Below are positions 51,315 to 64,000 of a stretch of DNA of 64,000 bases, in pieces. A model generated the notes under the pieces. That model did not search any database, had not been told where the DNA came from, and was given only the letters and a program-made list of their open reading frames with translations. Position 1 is the stretch's first letter. Each line of letters opens with the position of its first letter. Made by a program: the position numbers and the translations under genes. Location: assembly GCA_964017155.1 (NCBI GenBank), contig OZ024854.1, positions 70,562,047-70,626,046 of the forward strand. Reading direction: 5' to 3'. The DNA comes from Oasisia sp. SBJ-2009 (Eukaryota > Annelida > Polychaeta > Sabellida > Siboglinidae).

Positions 51315-54300
51315 TTGATACTTGATTTTGTTAACTCAATCAATTATAATCATCTTGCGCATATTAATGTTTTATATACAGCGCGTCTTAGCAGACATTT
51401 GAGGTCGAAAAGACAGCGTGGTCGGCATAAACAAACTGTTTATTGCTCATTCCATATGCACAGCGCAGTAACATGCACCGCTGCGCTTGCGACTGGCACA
51501 AATCGCGCTGTCTTTTCGACCTCAAAAGTGTGCCAAGACGCGCTGTTTATAAAACATAAATACGCGCAAGATGATTATAATTGAATGAATTAATTTAATC
51601 AATTATCAAATGTTGGCCAAAAATAGTGATATAATAGCAACATTGAGGTGGGTCCGACTTGTACATAAGTGCCAAATAGTGAAATAGTGACCGCTGCGCT
51701 TGCGACTGGCACAAATCGCGCTGTCTTTTCGACCTCAAAAGTTTGCCAAGACGCGCTGTTTATAAAACATAAATACGCGCAAGATGATTATAATTGAATT
51801 AATTAATTTAATCAATTATCAAATGTTGGCAAAAATACTGATATAATAGCAACATTGAGGTGGGTCCGACTTGTACATAAGTGCCAAATAGTGAAATACT
51901 GAACACAAATTGAGAGTATACGTGCTTTTATGAGAGAGTGCGCGTGAAAGTACGCGCCCGCAAGAGTAGGCATTCATGTACAAGTCGGGCCCACCTCAAT
52001 TTTGGTATTATGACTGTATCTTTGCCAATATTTGATACTTGATTTTGTTAACTCAATCAATTATAATCATCTTGCGCATATTAATATTTTATATACAGCG
52101 CGTCTTAGCAGACTTTTGAGGTCGAAAAGACAGCGTGGTCGGCATAAACAAACTGTTTATTGCTCATTCCATATGCACCGCTGCGCTTGCGACTGTCACA
52201 AATCGCGCTGTCTTTTCGACCTCAACAGTTTGCCAAGACGCGCTGTTTATAAAACATAAATACGCGCAAGATGATTGTAATTGAATGAATTAATTTAATC
52301 AAGTATCAAATGTTGGCAAAAATACTGATATAATAGCTACTTTGAGGTGGGTCCGACTTGTACATAAGTGCCAAATAGTGAAATTCTGAACAAAAATTGA
52401 GAGTATACGTGCTTTTATGAGAGATTGCGCGTGAAGGTACGCGCCCGCAAGAGTAGGCATTCATGTACAAGTCGGGCCCACCTCAATTTTGGTATTATAA
52501 CTGTATCTTTGCCAATATTTGATACTTGATTTTGTTAACTCAATCAATTATAATCATCTTGCGCATATTAATGTTTTATATACAGCGCGTCTTAGCAGAC
52601 ATTTGAGGTCGAAAAGACAGCGTGGTCGGCATAAACAAACTGTTTATTGCTCATTCCATATGCACAGCGCAGTAACATGCACCGCTGCGCTTGCGACTGG
52701 CACAAATCGCGCTGTCTTTTCGACCTCAACAGTTTGCCAAGACGCTGTTTATAAAACATAAATACGCGCAAGATGATTGTAATTGAATGAATTAATTTAA
52801 TCAAGTATCAAATGTTGGCAAAAATACTGATATAATAGCAACTTTGAGGTGGGTCCGACTTGTACATAAGTGCCAAATAGTGAAATTCTGAAAACAAATT
52901 GAGAGTATACGTGCTTTTATGAGAGAGTGCGCGTGAAGGTACGCGCCCGCAAGTGTAGGCATTTATGTACAAGTCGGGCCCACCTCAATGTTGGTATTAT
53001 AACTGTATCTTTGCCAATATTTGATACTTGATTTTGTTAACTCAATCAATTATAATCATCTTGCGCATATTAATGTTTTATATACAGCGCGTCTTAGCAG
53101 ACATTTGAGGTCGAAAAGACAGCGTGGTCGGCATAAACAAACTGTTTATTGCTCATTCCATATGCACAGCGCAGTAACATGCACCGCTGCGCTTGGGACT
53201 GGCACAAATCGCGCTGTCTTTTCGACCTCAAAAGTGTGCCAAGACGCGCTGTTTATAAAACATAAATACGCGCAAGATGATTATAATTGAATGAATTAAT
53301 TTAATCAATTATCAAATGTTGGCCAAAAATAGTGATATAATAGCAACATTGAGGTGGGTCCGACTTGTACATAAGTGCCAAATAGTGAAATAGTGACCGC
53401 TGCGCTTGCGACTGGCACAAATCGCGCTGTCTTTTCGACCTCAAAAGTTTGCCAAGACGCGCTGTTTATAAAACATAAATACGCGCAAGATGATTATAAT
53501 TGAATGAATTAATTTAATCAATTATCAAATGTTGGCAAAAATACTGATATAATAGCAACATTGAGGTGGGTCCGACTTGTACATAAGTGCCAAATAGTGA
53601 AATACTGAACACAAATTGAGAGTATACGTGCTTTTATGAGAGAGTGCGCGTGAAAGTACGCGCCCGCAAGAGTAGGCATTCATGTACAAGTCGGGCCCAC
53701 CTCAATTTTGGTATTATAACTGTATCTTTGCCAATATTTGATACTTGATTTTGTTAACTCAATCAATTATAATCATCTTGCGCATATTAATGTTTTATAT
53801 ACAGCGCGTCTTAGCAGACATTTGAGGTCGAAAAGACAGCGTGGTCGGCATAAACAAACTGTTTATTGCTCATTCCATATGCACAGCGCAGTAACATGCA
53901 CCGCTGCGCTTGCGACTGGCACAAATCGCGCTGTCTTTTCGACCTCAACAGTTTGCCAAGACGCTGTTTATAAAACATAAATACGCGCAAGATGATTGTA
54001 ATTGAATGAATTAATTTAATCAAGTATTAAATGTTGGCAAAAATACTGATATAATAGCAACTTTGAGGTGGGTCCGACTTGTACATAAGTGCCAAATAGT
54101 GAAATTCTGAAAACAAATTGAGAGTATACGTGCTTTTATGAGAGAGTGCGCGTGAAGGTACGCGCCCGCAAGTGTAGGCATTTATGTACAAGTCGGGCCC
54201 ACCTCAATGTTGGTATTATAACTGTATCTTTGCCAATATTTGATACTTGATTTTGTTAACTCAATCAATTATAATCATCTAGCGCATATTAATGTTTTAT

Positions 54301-57300
54301 ATACAGCGCGTCTTAGCAGACATTTGAGGTCGAAAAGACAGCGTGGTCGGCATAAACAAACTGTTTATTGCTCATTCCATATGCACAGCGCAGTAACATG
54401 CACCGCTGCGCTTGCGACTGGCACAAATCGCGCTGTCTTTTCGACCTCAAAAGTGTGCCAAGACGCGCTGTTTATAAAACATAAATACGCGCAAGATGAT
54501 TATAATTGAATGAATTAATTTAATCAATTATCAAATGTTGGCCAAAAATAGTGATATAATAGCAACATTGAGGTGGGTCCGACTTGTACATAAGTGCCAA
54601 ATAGTGAAATAGTGACCGCTGCGCTTGCGACTGGCACAAATCGCGCTGTCTTTTCGACCTCAAAAGTTTGCCAAGACGCGCTGTTTATAAAACATAAATA
54701 CGCGCAAGATGATTATAATTGAATGAATTAATTTAATCAATTATCAAATGTTGGCAAAAATACTGATATAATAGCAACATTGAGGTGGGTCCGACTTGTA
54801 CATAAGTGCCAAATAGTGAAATACTGAACACAAATTGAGAGTATACGTGCTTTTATGAGAGAGTGCGCGTGAAAGTACGCGCCCGCAAGAGTAGGCATTC
54901 ATGTACAAGTCGGGCCCACCTCAATTTTGGTATTATAACTGTATCTTTGCCAATATTTGATACTTGATTTTGTTAACTCAATCAATTATAATCATCTTGC
55001 GCATATTAATATTTTATATACAGCGCGTCTTAGCAGACTTTTGAGGTCGAAAAGACAGCGTGGTCGGCATAAACAAACTGTTTATTGCTCATTCCATATG
55101 CACCGCTGCGCTTGCGACTGTCACAAATCGCGCTGTCTTTTCGACCTCAACAGTTTGCCAAGACGCGCTGTTTATAAAACATAAATACGCGCAAGATGAT
55201 TGTAATTGAATGAATTAATTTAATCAATTATCAAATGTTGGCAAAAATACTGATATAATAGCAACATTGAGGTGGGTCCGACTTGTACATAAGTGCCAAA
55301 TAGTGAAATACTGAACACAAATTGAGAGTATACGTGCTTTTATGAGAGAGTGCGCGTGAAAGTACGCGCCCGCAAGAGTAGGCATTCATGTACAAGTCGG
55401 GCCCACCTCAATTTTGGTATTATAACTGTATCTTTGCCAATATTTGATACTTGATTTTGTTAACTCAATCAATTATAATCATCTTGCGCATATTAATATT
55501 TTATATACAGCGCGTCTTAGCAGACTTTTGAGGTCGAAAAGACAGCGTGGTCGGCATAAACAAACTGTTTATTGCTCATTCCATATGCACCGCTGCGCTT
55601 GCGACTGTCACAAATCGCGCTGTCTTTTCGACCTCAACAGTTTGCCAAGACGCGCTGTTTATAAAACATAAATACGCGCAAGATGATTGTAATTGAATGA
55701 ATTAATTTAATCAAGTATCAAATGTTGGCAAAAATACTGATATAATAGCAACTTTGAGGTGGGTCCGACTTGTACATAAGTGCCAAATAGTGAAATTCTG
55801 AACAAAAATTGAGAGTATACGTGCTTTTATGAGAGAGTGCGCGTGAAGGTACGCGCCCGCAAGAGTAGGCATTCATGTACAAGTCGGGCCCACCTCAATT
55901 TTGGTATTATAACTGTATCTTTGCCAATATTTGATACTTGATTTTGTTAACTCAATCAATTATAATTATCTTGCGCATATTAATGTTTTATATACAGCGC
56001 GTCTTAACAGACTTTTGAGGTCGAAAAGACAGCGTGGTCGGCATAAACAAACTGTTTATTGCTCATTCCATATGCACAGCGCAGTAACATGCACCGCTGC
56101 GCTTGCGACTGTCACAAATCGCGCTGTCGTTTCGACCTCAACAGTTTGCCAAGACGCGCTGTTTATAAAACATAAATACGCGCAAGATGGTTGTAATTGA
56201 ATGAATTAATTTAATCAAGTATCAAATGTTGGCCAAAAATAGTGATATAATAGCAACATTGAGGTGGGTCCGACTTGTACATAAGTGCCAAATAGTGAAA
56301 TAGTGACCGCTGCGCTTGCGACTGGCACAAATCGCGCTGTCTTTTCGACCTCAAAAGTTTGCCAAGACGCGCTGTTTATAAAACATAAATACGCGCAAGA
56401 TGATTATAATTGAATGAATTAATTTAATCAATTATCAAATGTTGGCAAAAATACTGATATAATAGCAACATTGAGGTGGGTCCGACTTGTACATAAGTGC
56501 CAAATAGTGAAATACTGAACACAAATTGAGAGTATACGTGCTTTTATGAGAGAGTGCGCGTGAAAGTACGCGCCCGCAAGAGTAGGCATTCATGTACAAG
56601 TCGGGCCCACCTCAATTTTGGTATTATAACTGTATCTTTGCCAATATTTGATACTTGATTTTGTTAACTCAATCAATTATAATCATCTTGCGCATATTAA
56701 TATTTTATATACAGCGCGTCTTAGCAGACTTTTCAGGTCGAAAAGACATCGTGGTCGGCATAAACAAACTGTTTATTGCTCATTCCATATGCACCGCTGC
56801 GCTTGCGACTGTCACAAATCGCGCTGTCTTTTCGACCTCAACAGTTTGCCAAGACGCGCTGTTTATAAAACATAAATACGCGCAAGATGATTGTAATTGA
56901 ATGAATTAATTTAATCAATTATCAAATGTTGGCAAAAATACTGATATAATAGCAACATTGAGGTGGGTCCGACTTGTACATAAGTGCCAAATAGTGAAAT
57001 ACTGAACACAAATTGAGAGTATACGTGCTTTTATGAGAGAGTGCGCGTGAAAGTACGCGCCCGCAAGAGTAGGCATTCATGTACAAGTCGGGCCCACCTC
57101 AATTTTGGTATTATAACTGTATCTTTGCCAATATTTGATACTTGATTTTGTTAACTCAATCAATTATAATCATCTTGCGCATATTAATATTTTATATACA
57201 GCGCGTCTTAGCAGACTTTTGAGGTCGAAAAGACAGCGTGGTCGGCATAAACAAACTGTTTATTGCTCATTCCATATGCACCGCTGCGCTTGCGACTGTC

Positions 57301-58825
57301 ACAAATCGCGCTGTCTTTTCGACCTCAACAGTTTGCCAAGACGCGCTGTTTATAAAACATAAATACGCGCAAGATGATTGTAATTGAATGAATTAATTTA
57401 ATCAAGTATCAAATGTTGGCAAAAATACTGATATAATAGCAACTTTGAGGTGGGTCCGACTTGTACATAAGTGCCAAATAGTGAAATTCTGAACAAAAAT
57501 TGAGAGTATACGTGCTTTTATGAGAGAGTGCGCGTGAAGGTACGCGCCCGCAAGAGTAGGCATTCATGTACAAGTCGGGCCCACCTCAATTTTGGTATTA
57601 TAACTGTATCTTTGCCAATATTTGATACTTGATTTTGTTAACTCAATCAATTATAATTATCTTGCGCATATTAATGTTTTATATACAGCGCGTCTTAACA
57701 GACTTTTGAGGTCGAAAAGACAGCGTGGTCGGCATAAACAAACTGTTTATTGCTCATTCCATATGCACAGCGCAGTAACATGCACCGCTGCGCTTGCGAC
57801 TGTCACAAATCGCGCTGTCGTTTCGACCTCAACAGTTTGCCAAGACGCGCTGTTTATAAAACATAAATACGCGCAAGATGGTTGTAATTGAATGAATTAA
57901 TTTAATCAAGTATCAAATGTTGGCCAAAAATAGTGATATAATAGCAACATTGAGGTGGGTCCGACTTGTACATAAGTGCCAAATAGTGAAATAGTGACCG
58001 CTGCGCTTGCGACTGGCACAAATCGCGCTGTCTTTTCGACCTCAAAAGTTTGCCAAGACGCGCTGTTTATAAAACATAAATACGCGCAAGATGATTATAA
58101 TTGAATGAATTAATTTAATCAATTATCAAATGTTGGCAAAAATACTGATATAATAGCAACATTGAGGTGGGTCCGACTTGTACATAAGTGCCAAATAGTG
58201 AAATACTGAACACAAATTGAGAGTATACGTGCTTTTATGAGAGAGTGCGCGTGAAAGTACGCGCCCGCAAGAGTAGGCATTCATGTACAAGTCGGGCCCA
58301 CCTCAATTTTGGTATTATAACTGTATCTTTGCCAATATTTGATACTTGATTTTGTTAACTCAATCAATTATAATCATCTTGCGCATATTAATATTTTATA
58401 TACAGCGCGTCTTAGCAGACTTTTGAGGTCGAAAAGACAGCGTGGTCGGCATAAACAAACTGTTTATTGCTCATTCCATATGCACCGCTGCGCTTGCGAC
58501 TGTCACAAATCGCGCTGTCTTTTCGACCTCAACAGTTTGCCAAGACGCGCTGTTTATAAAACATAAATACGCGCAAGATGATTGTAATTGAATGAATTAA
58601 TTTAATCAAGTATCAAATGTTGGCAACAATACTGATATAATAGCAACTTTGAGGTGGGTCCGACTTGTACATGAGTGCCAAATAGTGAAATTCTGAACAA
58701 AAATTGAGAGTATACGTGCTTTTATGAGAGAGTGCGCGTGAAGGTACGCGCCCGCAAGAGTAGGCATTCATGTACAAGTCGGGCCCACCTCAATTTTGGT
58801 ATTATAACTGTATCTTTGCCAATAT
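51315..58825 (+). repeat. 7511-bp higher-order block, copy 1
   Basis: Units start at 51315, 52032, 52519, 53021, 53738, 54240, 54957, 55444, 55931, 56648, 57135, 57622 and 58339 (717-487-502-717-502-717-487-487-717-487-487-717-487). Within it, 717-487-487 repeats with a 1691-bp period from 54240. Markers that recur in the following copy are AATTAATTAATTT (about 51793), TATTATGACTG (about 52010), GAGATTGCGCG (about 52425), CATCTAGCGC (about 54281) and GGCAACAATAC (about 58623). Confidence 0.9.
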
Positions 58826-61800
58826 TTGATACTTGATTTTGTTAACTCAATCAATTATAATCATCTTGCGCATATTAATGTTTTATATACAGCGCGTCTT
58901 AGCAGACATTTGAGGTCGAAAAGACAGCGTGGTCGGCATAAACAAACTGTTTATTGCTCATTCCATATGCACAGCGCAGTAACATGCACCGCTGCGCTTG
59001 CGACTGGCACAAATCGCGCTGTCTTTTCGACCTCAAAAGTGTGCCAAGACGCGCTGTTTATAAAACATAAATACGCGCAAGATGATTATAATTGAATGAA
59101 TTAATTTAATCAATTATCAAATGTTGGCCAAAAATAGTGATATAATAGCAACATTGAGGTGGGTCCGACTTGTACATAAGTGCCAAATAGTGAAATAGTG
59201 ACCGCTGCGCTTGCGACTGGCACAAATCGCGCTGTCTTTTCGACCTCAAAAGTTTGCCAAGACGCGCTGTTTATAAAACATAAATACGCGCAAGATGATT
59301 ATAATTGAATTAATTAATTTAATCAATTATCAAATGTTGGCAAAAATACTGATATAATAGCAACATTGAGGTGGGTCCGACTTGTACATAAGTGCCAAAT
59401 AGTGAAATACTGAACACAAATTGAGAGTATACGTGCTTTTATGAGAGAGTGCGCGTGAAAGTACGCGCCCGCAAGAGTAGGCATTCATGTACAAGTCGGG
59501 CCCACCTCAATTTTGGTATTATGACTGTATCTTTGCCAATATTTGATACTTGATTTTGTTAACTCAATCAATTATAATCATCTTGCGCATATTAATATTT
59601 TATATACAGCGCGTCTTAGCAGACTTTTGAGGTCGAAAAGACAGCGTGGTCGGCATAAACAAACTGTTTATTGCTCATTCCATATGCACCGCTGCGCTTG
59701 CGACTGTCACAAATCGCGCTGTCTTTTCGACCTCAACAGTTTGCCAAGACGCGCTGTTTATAAAACATAAATACGCGCAAGATGATTGTAATTGAATGAA
59801 TTAATTTAATCAAGTATCAAATGTTGGCAAAAATACTGATATAATAGCTACTTTGAGGTGGGTCCGACTTGTACATAAGTGCCAAATAGTGAAATTCTGA
59901 ACAAAAATTGAGAGTATACGTGCTTTTATGAGAGATTGCGCGTGAAGGTACGCGCCCGCAAGAGTAGGCATTCATGTACAAGTCGGGCCCACCTCAATTT
60001 TGGTATTATAACTGTATCTTTGCCAATATTTGATACTTGATTTTGTTAACTCAATCAATTATAATCATCTTGCGCATATTAATGTTTTATATACAGCGCG
60101 TCTTAGCAGACATTTGAGGTCGAAAAGACAGCGTGGTCGGCATAAACAAACTGTTTATTGCTCATTCCATATGCACAGCGCAGTAACATGCACCGCTGCG
60201 CTTGCGACTGGCACAAATCGCGCTGTCTTTTCGACCTCAACAGTTTGCCAAGACGCTGTTTATAAAACATAAATACGCGCAAGATGATTGTAATTGAATG
60301 AATTAATTTAATCAAGTATCAAATGTTGGCAAAAATACTGATATAATAGCAACATTGAGGTGGGTCCGACTTGTACATAAGTGCCAAATAGTGAAATAGT
60401 GACCGCTGCGCTTGCGACTGGCACAAATCGCGCTGTCTTTTCGACCTCAAAAGTTTGCCAAGACGCGCTGTTTATAAAACATAAATACGCGCAAGATGAT
60501 TATAATTGAATGAATTAATTTAATCAATTATCAAATGTTGGCAAAAATACTGATATAATAGCAACATTGAGGTGGGTCCGACTTGTACATAAGTGCCAAA
60601 TAGTGAAATACTGAACACAAATTGAGAGTATACGTGCTTTTATGAGAGAGTGCGCGTGAAAGTACGCGCCCGCAAGAGTAGGCATTCATGTACAAGTCGG
60701 GCCCACCTCAATTTTGGTATTATAACTGTATCTTTGCCAATATTTGATACTTGATTTTGTTAACTCAATCAATTATAATCATCTTGCGCATATTAATGTT
60801 TTATATACAGCGCGTCTTAGCAGACATTTGAGGTCGAAAAGACAGCGTGGTCGGCATAAACAAACTGTTTATTGCTCATTCCATATGCACAGCGCAGTAA
60901 CATGCACCGCTGCGCTTGCGACTGGCACAAATCGCGCTGTCTTTTCGACCTCAACAGTTTGCCAAGACGCTGTTTATAAAACATAAATACGCGCAAGATG
61001 ATTGTAATTGAATGAATTAATTTAATCAAGTATTAAATGTTGGCAAAAATACTGATATAATAGCAACTTTGAGGTGGGTCCGACTTGTACATAAGTGCCA
61101 AATAGTGAAATTCTGAAAACAAATTGAGAGTATACGTGCTTTTATGAGAGAGTGCGCGTGAAGGTACGCGCCCGCAAGTGTAGGCATTTATGTACAAGTC
61201 GGGCCCACCTCAATGTTGGTATTATAACTGTATCTTTGCCAATATTTGATACTTGATTTTGTTAACTCAATCAATTATAATCATCTAGCGCATATTAATG
61301 TTTTATATACAGCGCGTCTTAGCAGACATTTGAGGTCGAAAAGACAGCGTGGTCGGCATAAACAAACTGTTTATTGCTCATTCCATATGCACAGCGCAGT
61401 AACATGCACCGCTGCGCTTGCGACTGGCACAAATCGCGCTGTCTTTTCGACCTCAAAAGTGTGCCAAGACGCGCTGTTTATAAAACATAAATACGCGCAA
61501 GATGATTATAATTGAATGAATTAATTTAATCAATTATCAAATGTTGGCCAAAAATAGTGATATAATAGCAACATTGAGGTGGGTCCGACTTGTACATAAG
61601 TGCCAAATAGTGAAATAGTGACCGCTGCGCTTGCGACTGGCACAAATCGCGCTGTCTTTTCGACCTCAAAAGTTTGCCAAGACGCGCTGTTTATAAAACA
61701 TAAATACGCGCAAGATGATTATAATTGAATGAATTAATTTAATCAATTATCAAATGTTGGCAAAAATACTGATATAATAGCAACATTGAGGTGGGTCCGA

Positions 61801-64000
61801 CTTGTACATAAGTGCCAAATAGTGAAATACTGAACACAAATTGAGAGTATACGTGCTTTTATGAGAGAGTGCGCGTGAAAGTACGCGCCCGCAAGAGTAG
61901 GCATTCATGTACAAGTCGGGCCCACCTCAATTTTGGTATTATAACTGTATCTTTGCCAATATTTGATACTTGATTTTGTTAACTCAATCAATTATAATCA
62001 TCTTGCGCATATTAATATTTTATATACAGCGCGTCTTAGCAGACTTTTGAGGTCGAAAAGACAGCGTGGTCGGCATAAACAAACTGTTTATTGCTCATTC
62101 CATATGCACCGCTGCGCTTGCGACTGTCACAAATCGCGCTGTCTTTTCGACCTCAACAGTTTGCCAAGACGCGCTGTTTATAAAACATAAATACGCGCAA
62201 GATGATTGTAATTGAATGAATTAATTTAATCAATTATCAAATGTTGGCAAAAATACTGATATAATAGCAACATTGAGGTGGGTCCGACTTGTACATAAGT
62301 GCCAAATAGTGAAATACTGAACACAAATTGAGAGTATACGTGCTTTTATGAGAGAGTGCGCGTGAAAGTACGCGCCCGCAAGAGTAGGCATTCATGTACA
62401 AGTCGGGCCCACCTCAATTTTGGTATTATAACTGTATCTTTGCCAATATTTGATACTTGATTTTGTTAACTCAATCAATTATAATCATCTTGCGCATATT
62501 AATATTTTATATACAGCGCGTCTTAGCAGACTTTTGAGGTCGAAAAGACAGCGTGGTCGGCATAAACAAACTGTTTATTGCTCATTCCATATGCACCGCT
62601 GCGCTTGCGACTGTCACAAATCGCGCTGTCTTTTCGACCTCAACAGTTTGCCAAGACGCGCTGTTTATAAAACATAAATACGCGCAAGATGATTGTAATT
62701 GAATGAATTAATTTAATCAAGTATCAAATGTTGGCAAAAATACTGATATAATAGCAACTTTGAGGTGGGTCCGACTTGTACATAAGTGCCAAATAGTGAA
62801 ATTCTGAACAAAAATTGAGAGTATACGTGCTTTTATGAGAGAGTGCGCGTGAAGGTACGCGCCCGCAAGAGTAGGCATTCATGTACAAGTCGGGCCCACC
62901 TCAATTTTGGTATTATAACTGTATCTTTGCCAATATTTGATACTTGATTTTGTTAACTCAATCAATTATAATTATCTTGCGCATATTAATGTTTTATATA
63001 CAGCGCGTCTTAACAGACTTTTGAGGTCGAAAAGACAGCGTGGTCGGCATAAACAAACTGTTTATTGCTCATTCCATATGCACAGCGCAGTAACATGCAC
63101 CGCTGCGCTTGCGACTGTCACAAATCGCGCTGTCGTTTCGACCTCAACAGTTTGCCAAGACGCGCTGTTTATAAAACATAAATACGCGCAAGATGGTTGT
63201 AATTGAATGAATTAATTTAATCAAGTATCAAATGTTGGCCAAAAATAGTGATATAATAGCAACATTGAGGTGGGTCCGACTTGTACATAAGTGCCAAATA
63301 GTGAAATAGTGACCGCTGCGCTTGCGACTGGCACAAATCGCGCTGTCTTTTCGACCTCAAAAGTTTGCCAAGACGCGCTGTTTATAAAACATAAATACGC
63401 GCAAGATGATTATAATTGAATGAATTAATTTAATCAATTATCAAATGTTGGCAAAAATACTGATATAATAGCAACATTGAGGTGGGTCCGACTTGTACAT
63501 AAGTGCCAAATAGTGAAATACTGAACACAAATTGAGAGTATACGTGCTTTTATGAGAGAGTGCGCGTGAAAGTACGCGCCCGCAAGAGTAGGCATTCATG
63601 TACAAGTCGGGCCCACCTCAATTTTGGTATTATAACTGTATCTTTGCCAATATTTGATACTTGATTTTGTTAACTCAATCAATTATAATCATCTTGCGCA
63701 TATTAATATTTTATATACAGCGCGTCTTAGCAGACTTTTGAGGTCGAAAAGACAGCGTGGTCGGCATAAACAAACTGTTTATTGCTCATTCCATATGCAC
63801 CGCTGCGCTTGCGACTGTCACAAATCGCGCTGTCTTTTCGACCTCAACAGTTTGCCAAGACGCGCTGTTTATAAAACATAAATACGCGCAAGATGATTGT
63901 AATTGAATGAATTAATTTAATCAAGTATCAAATGTTGGCAACAATACTGATATAATAGCAACTTTGAGGTGGGTCCGACTTGTACATGAGTGCCAAATAG
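58826..64000 (+). repeat. 7511-bp block, copy 2 (rearranged, cut by window end)
   Basis: Units start at 58826, 59543, 60030, 60744, 61246, 61963, 62450, 62937 and 63654 (partial, 347 bp). It matches copy 1 at offset 7511 up to about 60.35 kb, then at offset 7006, and by the final unit at offset 5315. The shifts correspond to losses of 505 and 1691 bp relative to copy 1, or gains in copy 1. The array continues past the window end. Confidence 0.9.
60030..60743 (+). repeat. 714-bp recombinant unit
   Basis: The first half equals unit 52519 (502-bp class, with the 2-bp deletion AAGACGCTG), and the second half equals the later part of the 717-bp unit 53021. The join falls between GGCAAAAATACTG and AACATTGAGG at about 60.32-60.36 kb. 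The length 714 equals 717 minus the 2-bp deletion and minus the extra C of 717-bp units. It is the single unit of this length. Confidence 0.88.

Larger units (their letters stand above)
1..64000 (+). repeat. Complex palindromic satellite array, whole window
   Basis: All 64 kb consist of head-to-tail copies of one repeat, with 115 complete units between 18 and 63653. Unit boundaries are set here at the TTGATACTTG motif, or CTGATACTTG in about 19 units. Unit lengths are 487 (52), 504 (20), 502 (11), 503 (1), 717 (29), 700 (1) and 714 (1) bp, and they sum exactly to the span. Every unit has the same orientation. No unique DNA, transposon insertion or gene interrupts the array. An array like this is typical of eukaryotic heterochromatin. 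I do not recognise the family, so neither the taxon nor the chromosomal location (centromere, pericentromere or sex chromosome) can be assigned. Confidence 0.98.

Noticed and set aside
1..64000. CRISPR array or integron attC cassette array
   Set aside because: Unit length of about 500 bp, no unique spacers, no cassette genes, no cas or integrase genes. The palindromes are far longer than attC sites, and the spacers are themselves repeated.

Overview
The whole window is one uninterrupted satellite DNA array. I see no gene, RNA gene, transposon insertion, CRISPR array or unique sequence anywhere in the 64 kb. The array holds 115 complete head-to-tail units plus a 17-base tail at the start and a 347-base partial unit at the end, all in the same orientation. 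Such an array points to a eukaryotic heterochromatic, pericentromeric or centromeric region. The sequence alone does not say which organism. The repeat is A+T rich (61 of 167 bases are G or C in the left arm of one unit), and I do not recognise it as a named family.

The basic unit is almost entirely a giant imperfect palindrome. In the unit starting at 735, a 167-bp left arm (672-838) aligns without gaps to the reverse complement of a 167-bp right arm (909-1075), with 23 mismatches by hand count (86% identity). The arms flank a 70-base loop, and successive palindromes are separated by an 83-base spacer that has its own small hairpin. For a unit starting at s in the 487-bp form, the left arm is s-63 to s+103, the loop s+104 to s+173, the right arm s+174 to s+340 and the spacer s+341 to s+423.

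Unit lengths fall into a few discrete classes: 487 bp (52 units), 504 bp (20), 502 bp (11), 503 bp (1), 717 bp (29), 700 bp (1) and 714 bp (1). These lengths add up exactly to the span 18-63653. The 504-bp form has 17 more loop bases than the 487-bp form, lying between ATGCAC direct repeats. The 502-bp form is the 504-bp form with two bases lost in the right arm. The 717-bp form is the 504-bp form with the loop edge and right arm duplicated in tandem (+213 bp), giving left-right-right architecture.

Units are organised in higher-order repeats, most of them headed by a 717-bp unit followed by a 487-bp unit. Reading left to right: blocks of 2699 and 2209 bp; a 4664-bp block at 4926; a 3199-bp block at 9590; two tandem 4194-bp copies at 12789 and 16983; a 3199-bp block at 21177; 2699- and 2195-bp blocks; another 3199-bp block at 29270; a 1706-bp block at 32469 that is part of a 1706-bp tandem duplication; 1691- and 2178-bp blocks; three 3382-bp copies at 38044, 41426 and 44808, which form a 6764-bp superrepeat; a 3125-bp block at 48190; and a 7511-bp block at 51315 whose second copy (from 58826) runs off the window with two internal deletions. 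The 504-bp units occur only in the left half and the 717-bp units concentrate in the right half.

The open reading frames running through most units are by-products of the repeat. They begin at TTG and change frame with the 17-base indel. What is worth attention is a palindromic satellite with a clear indel and recombination history that can be read unit by unit.
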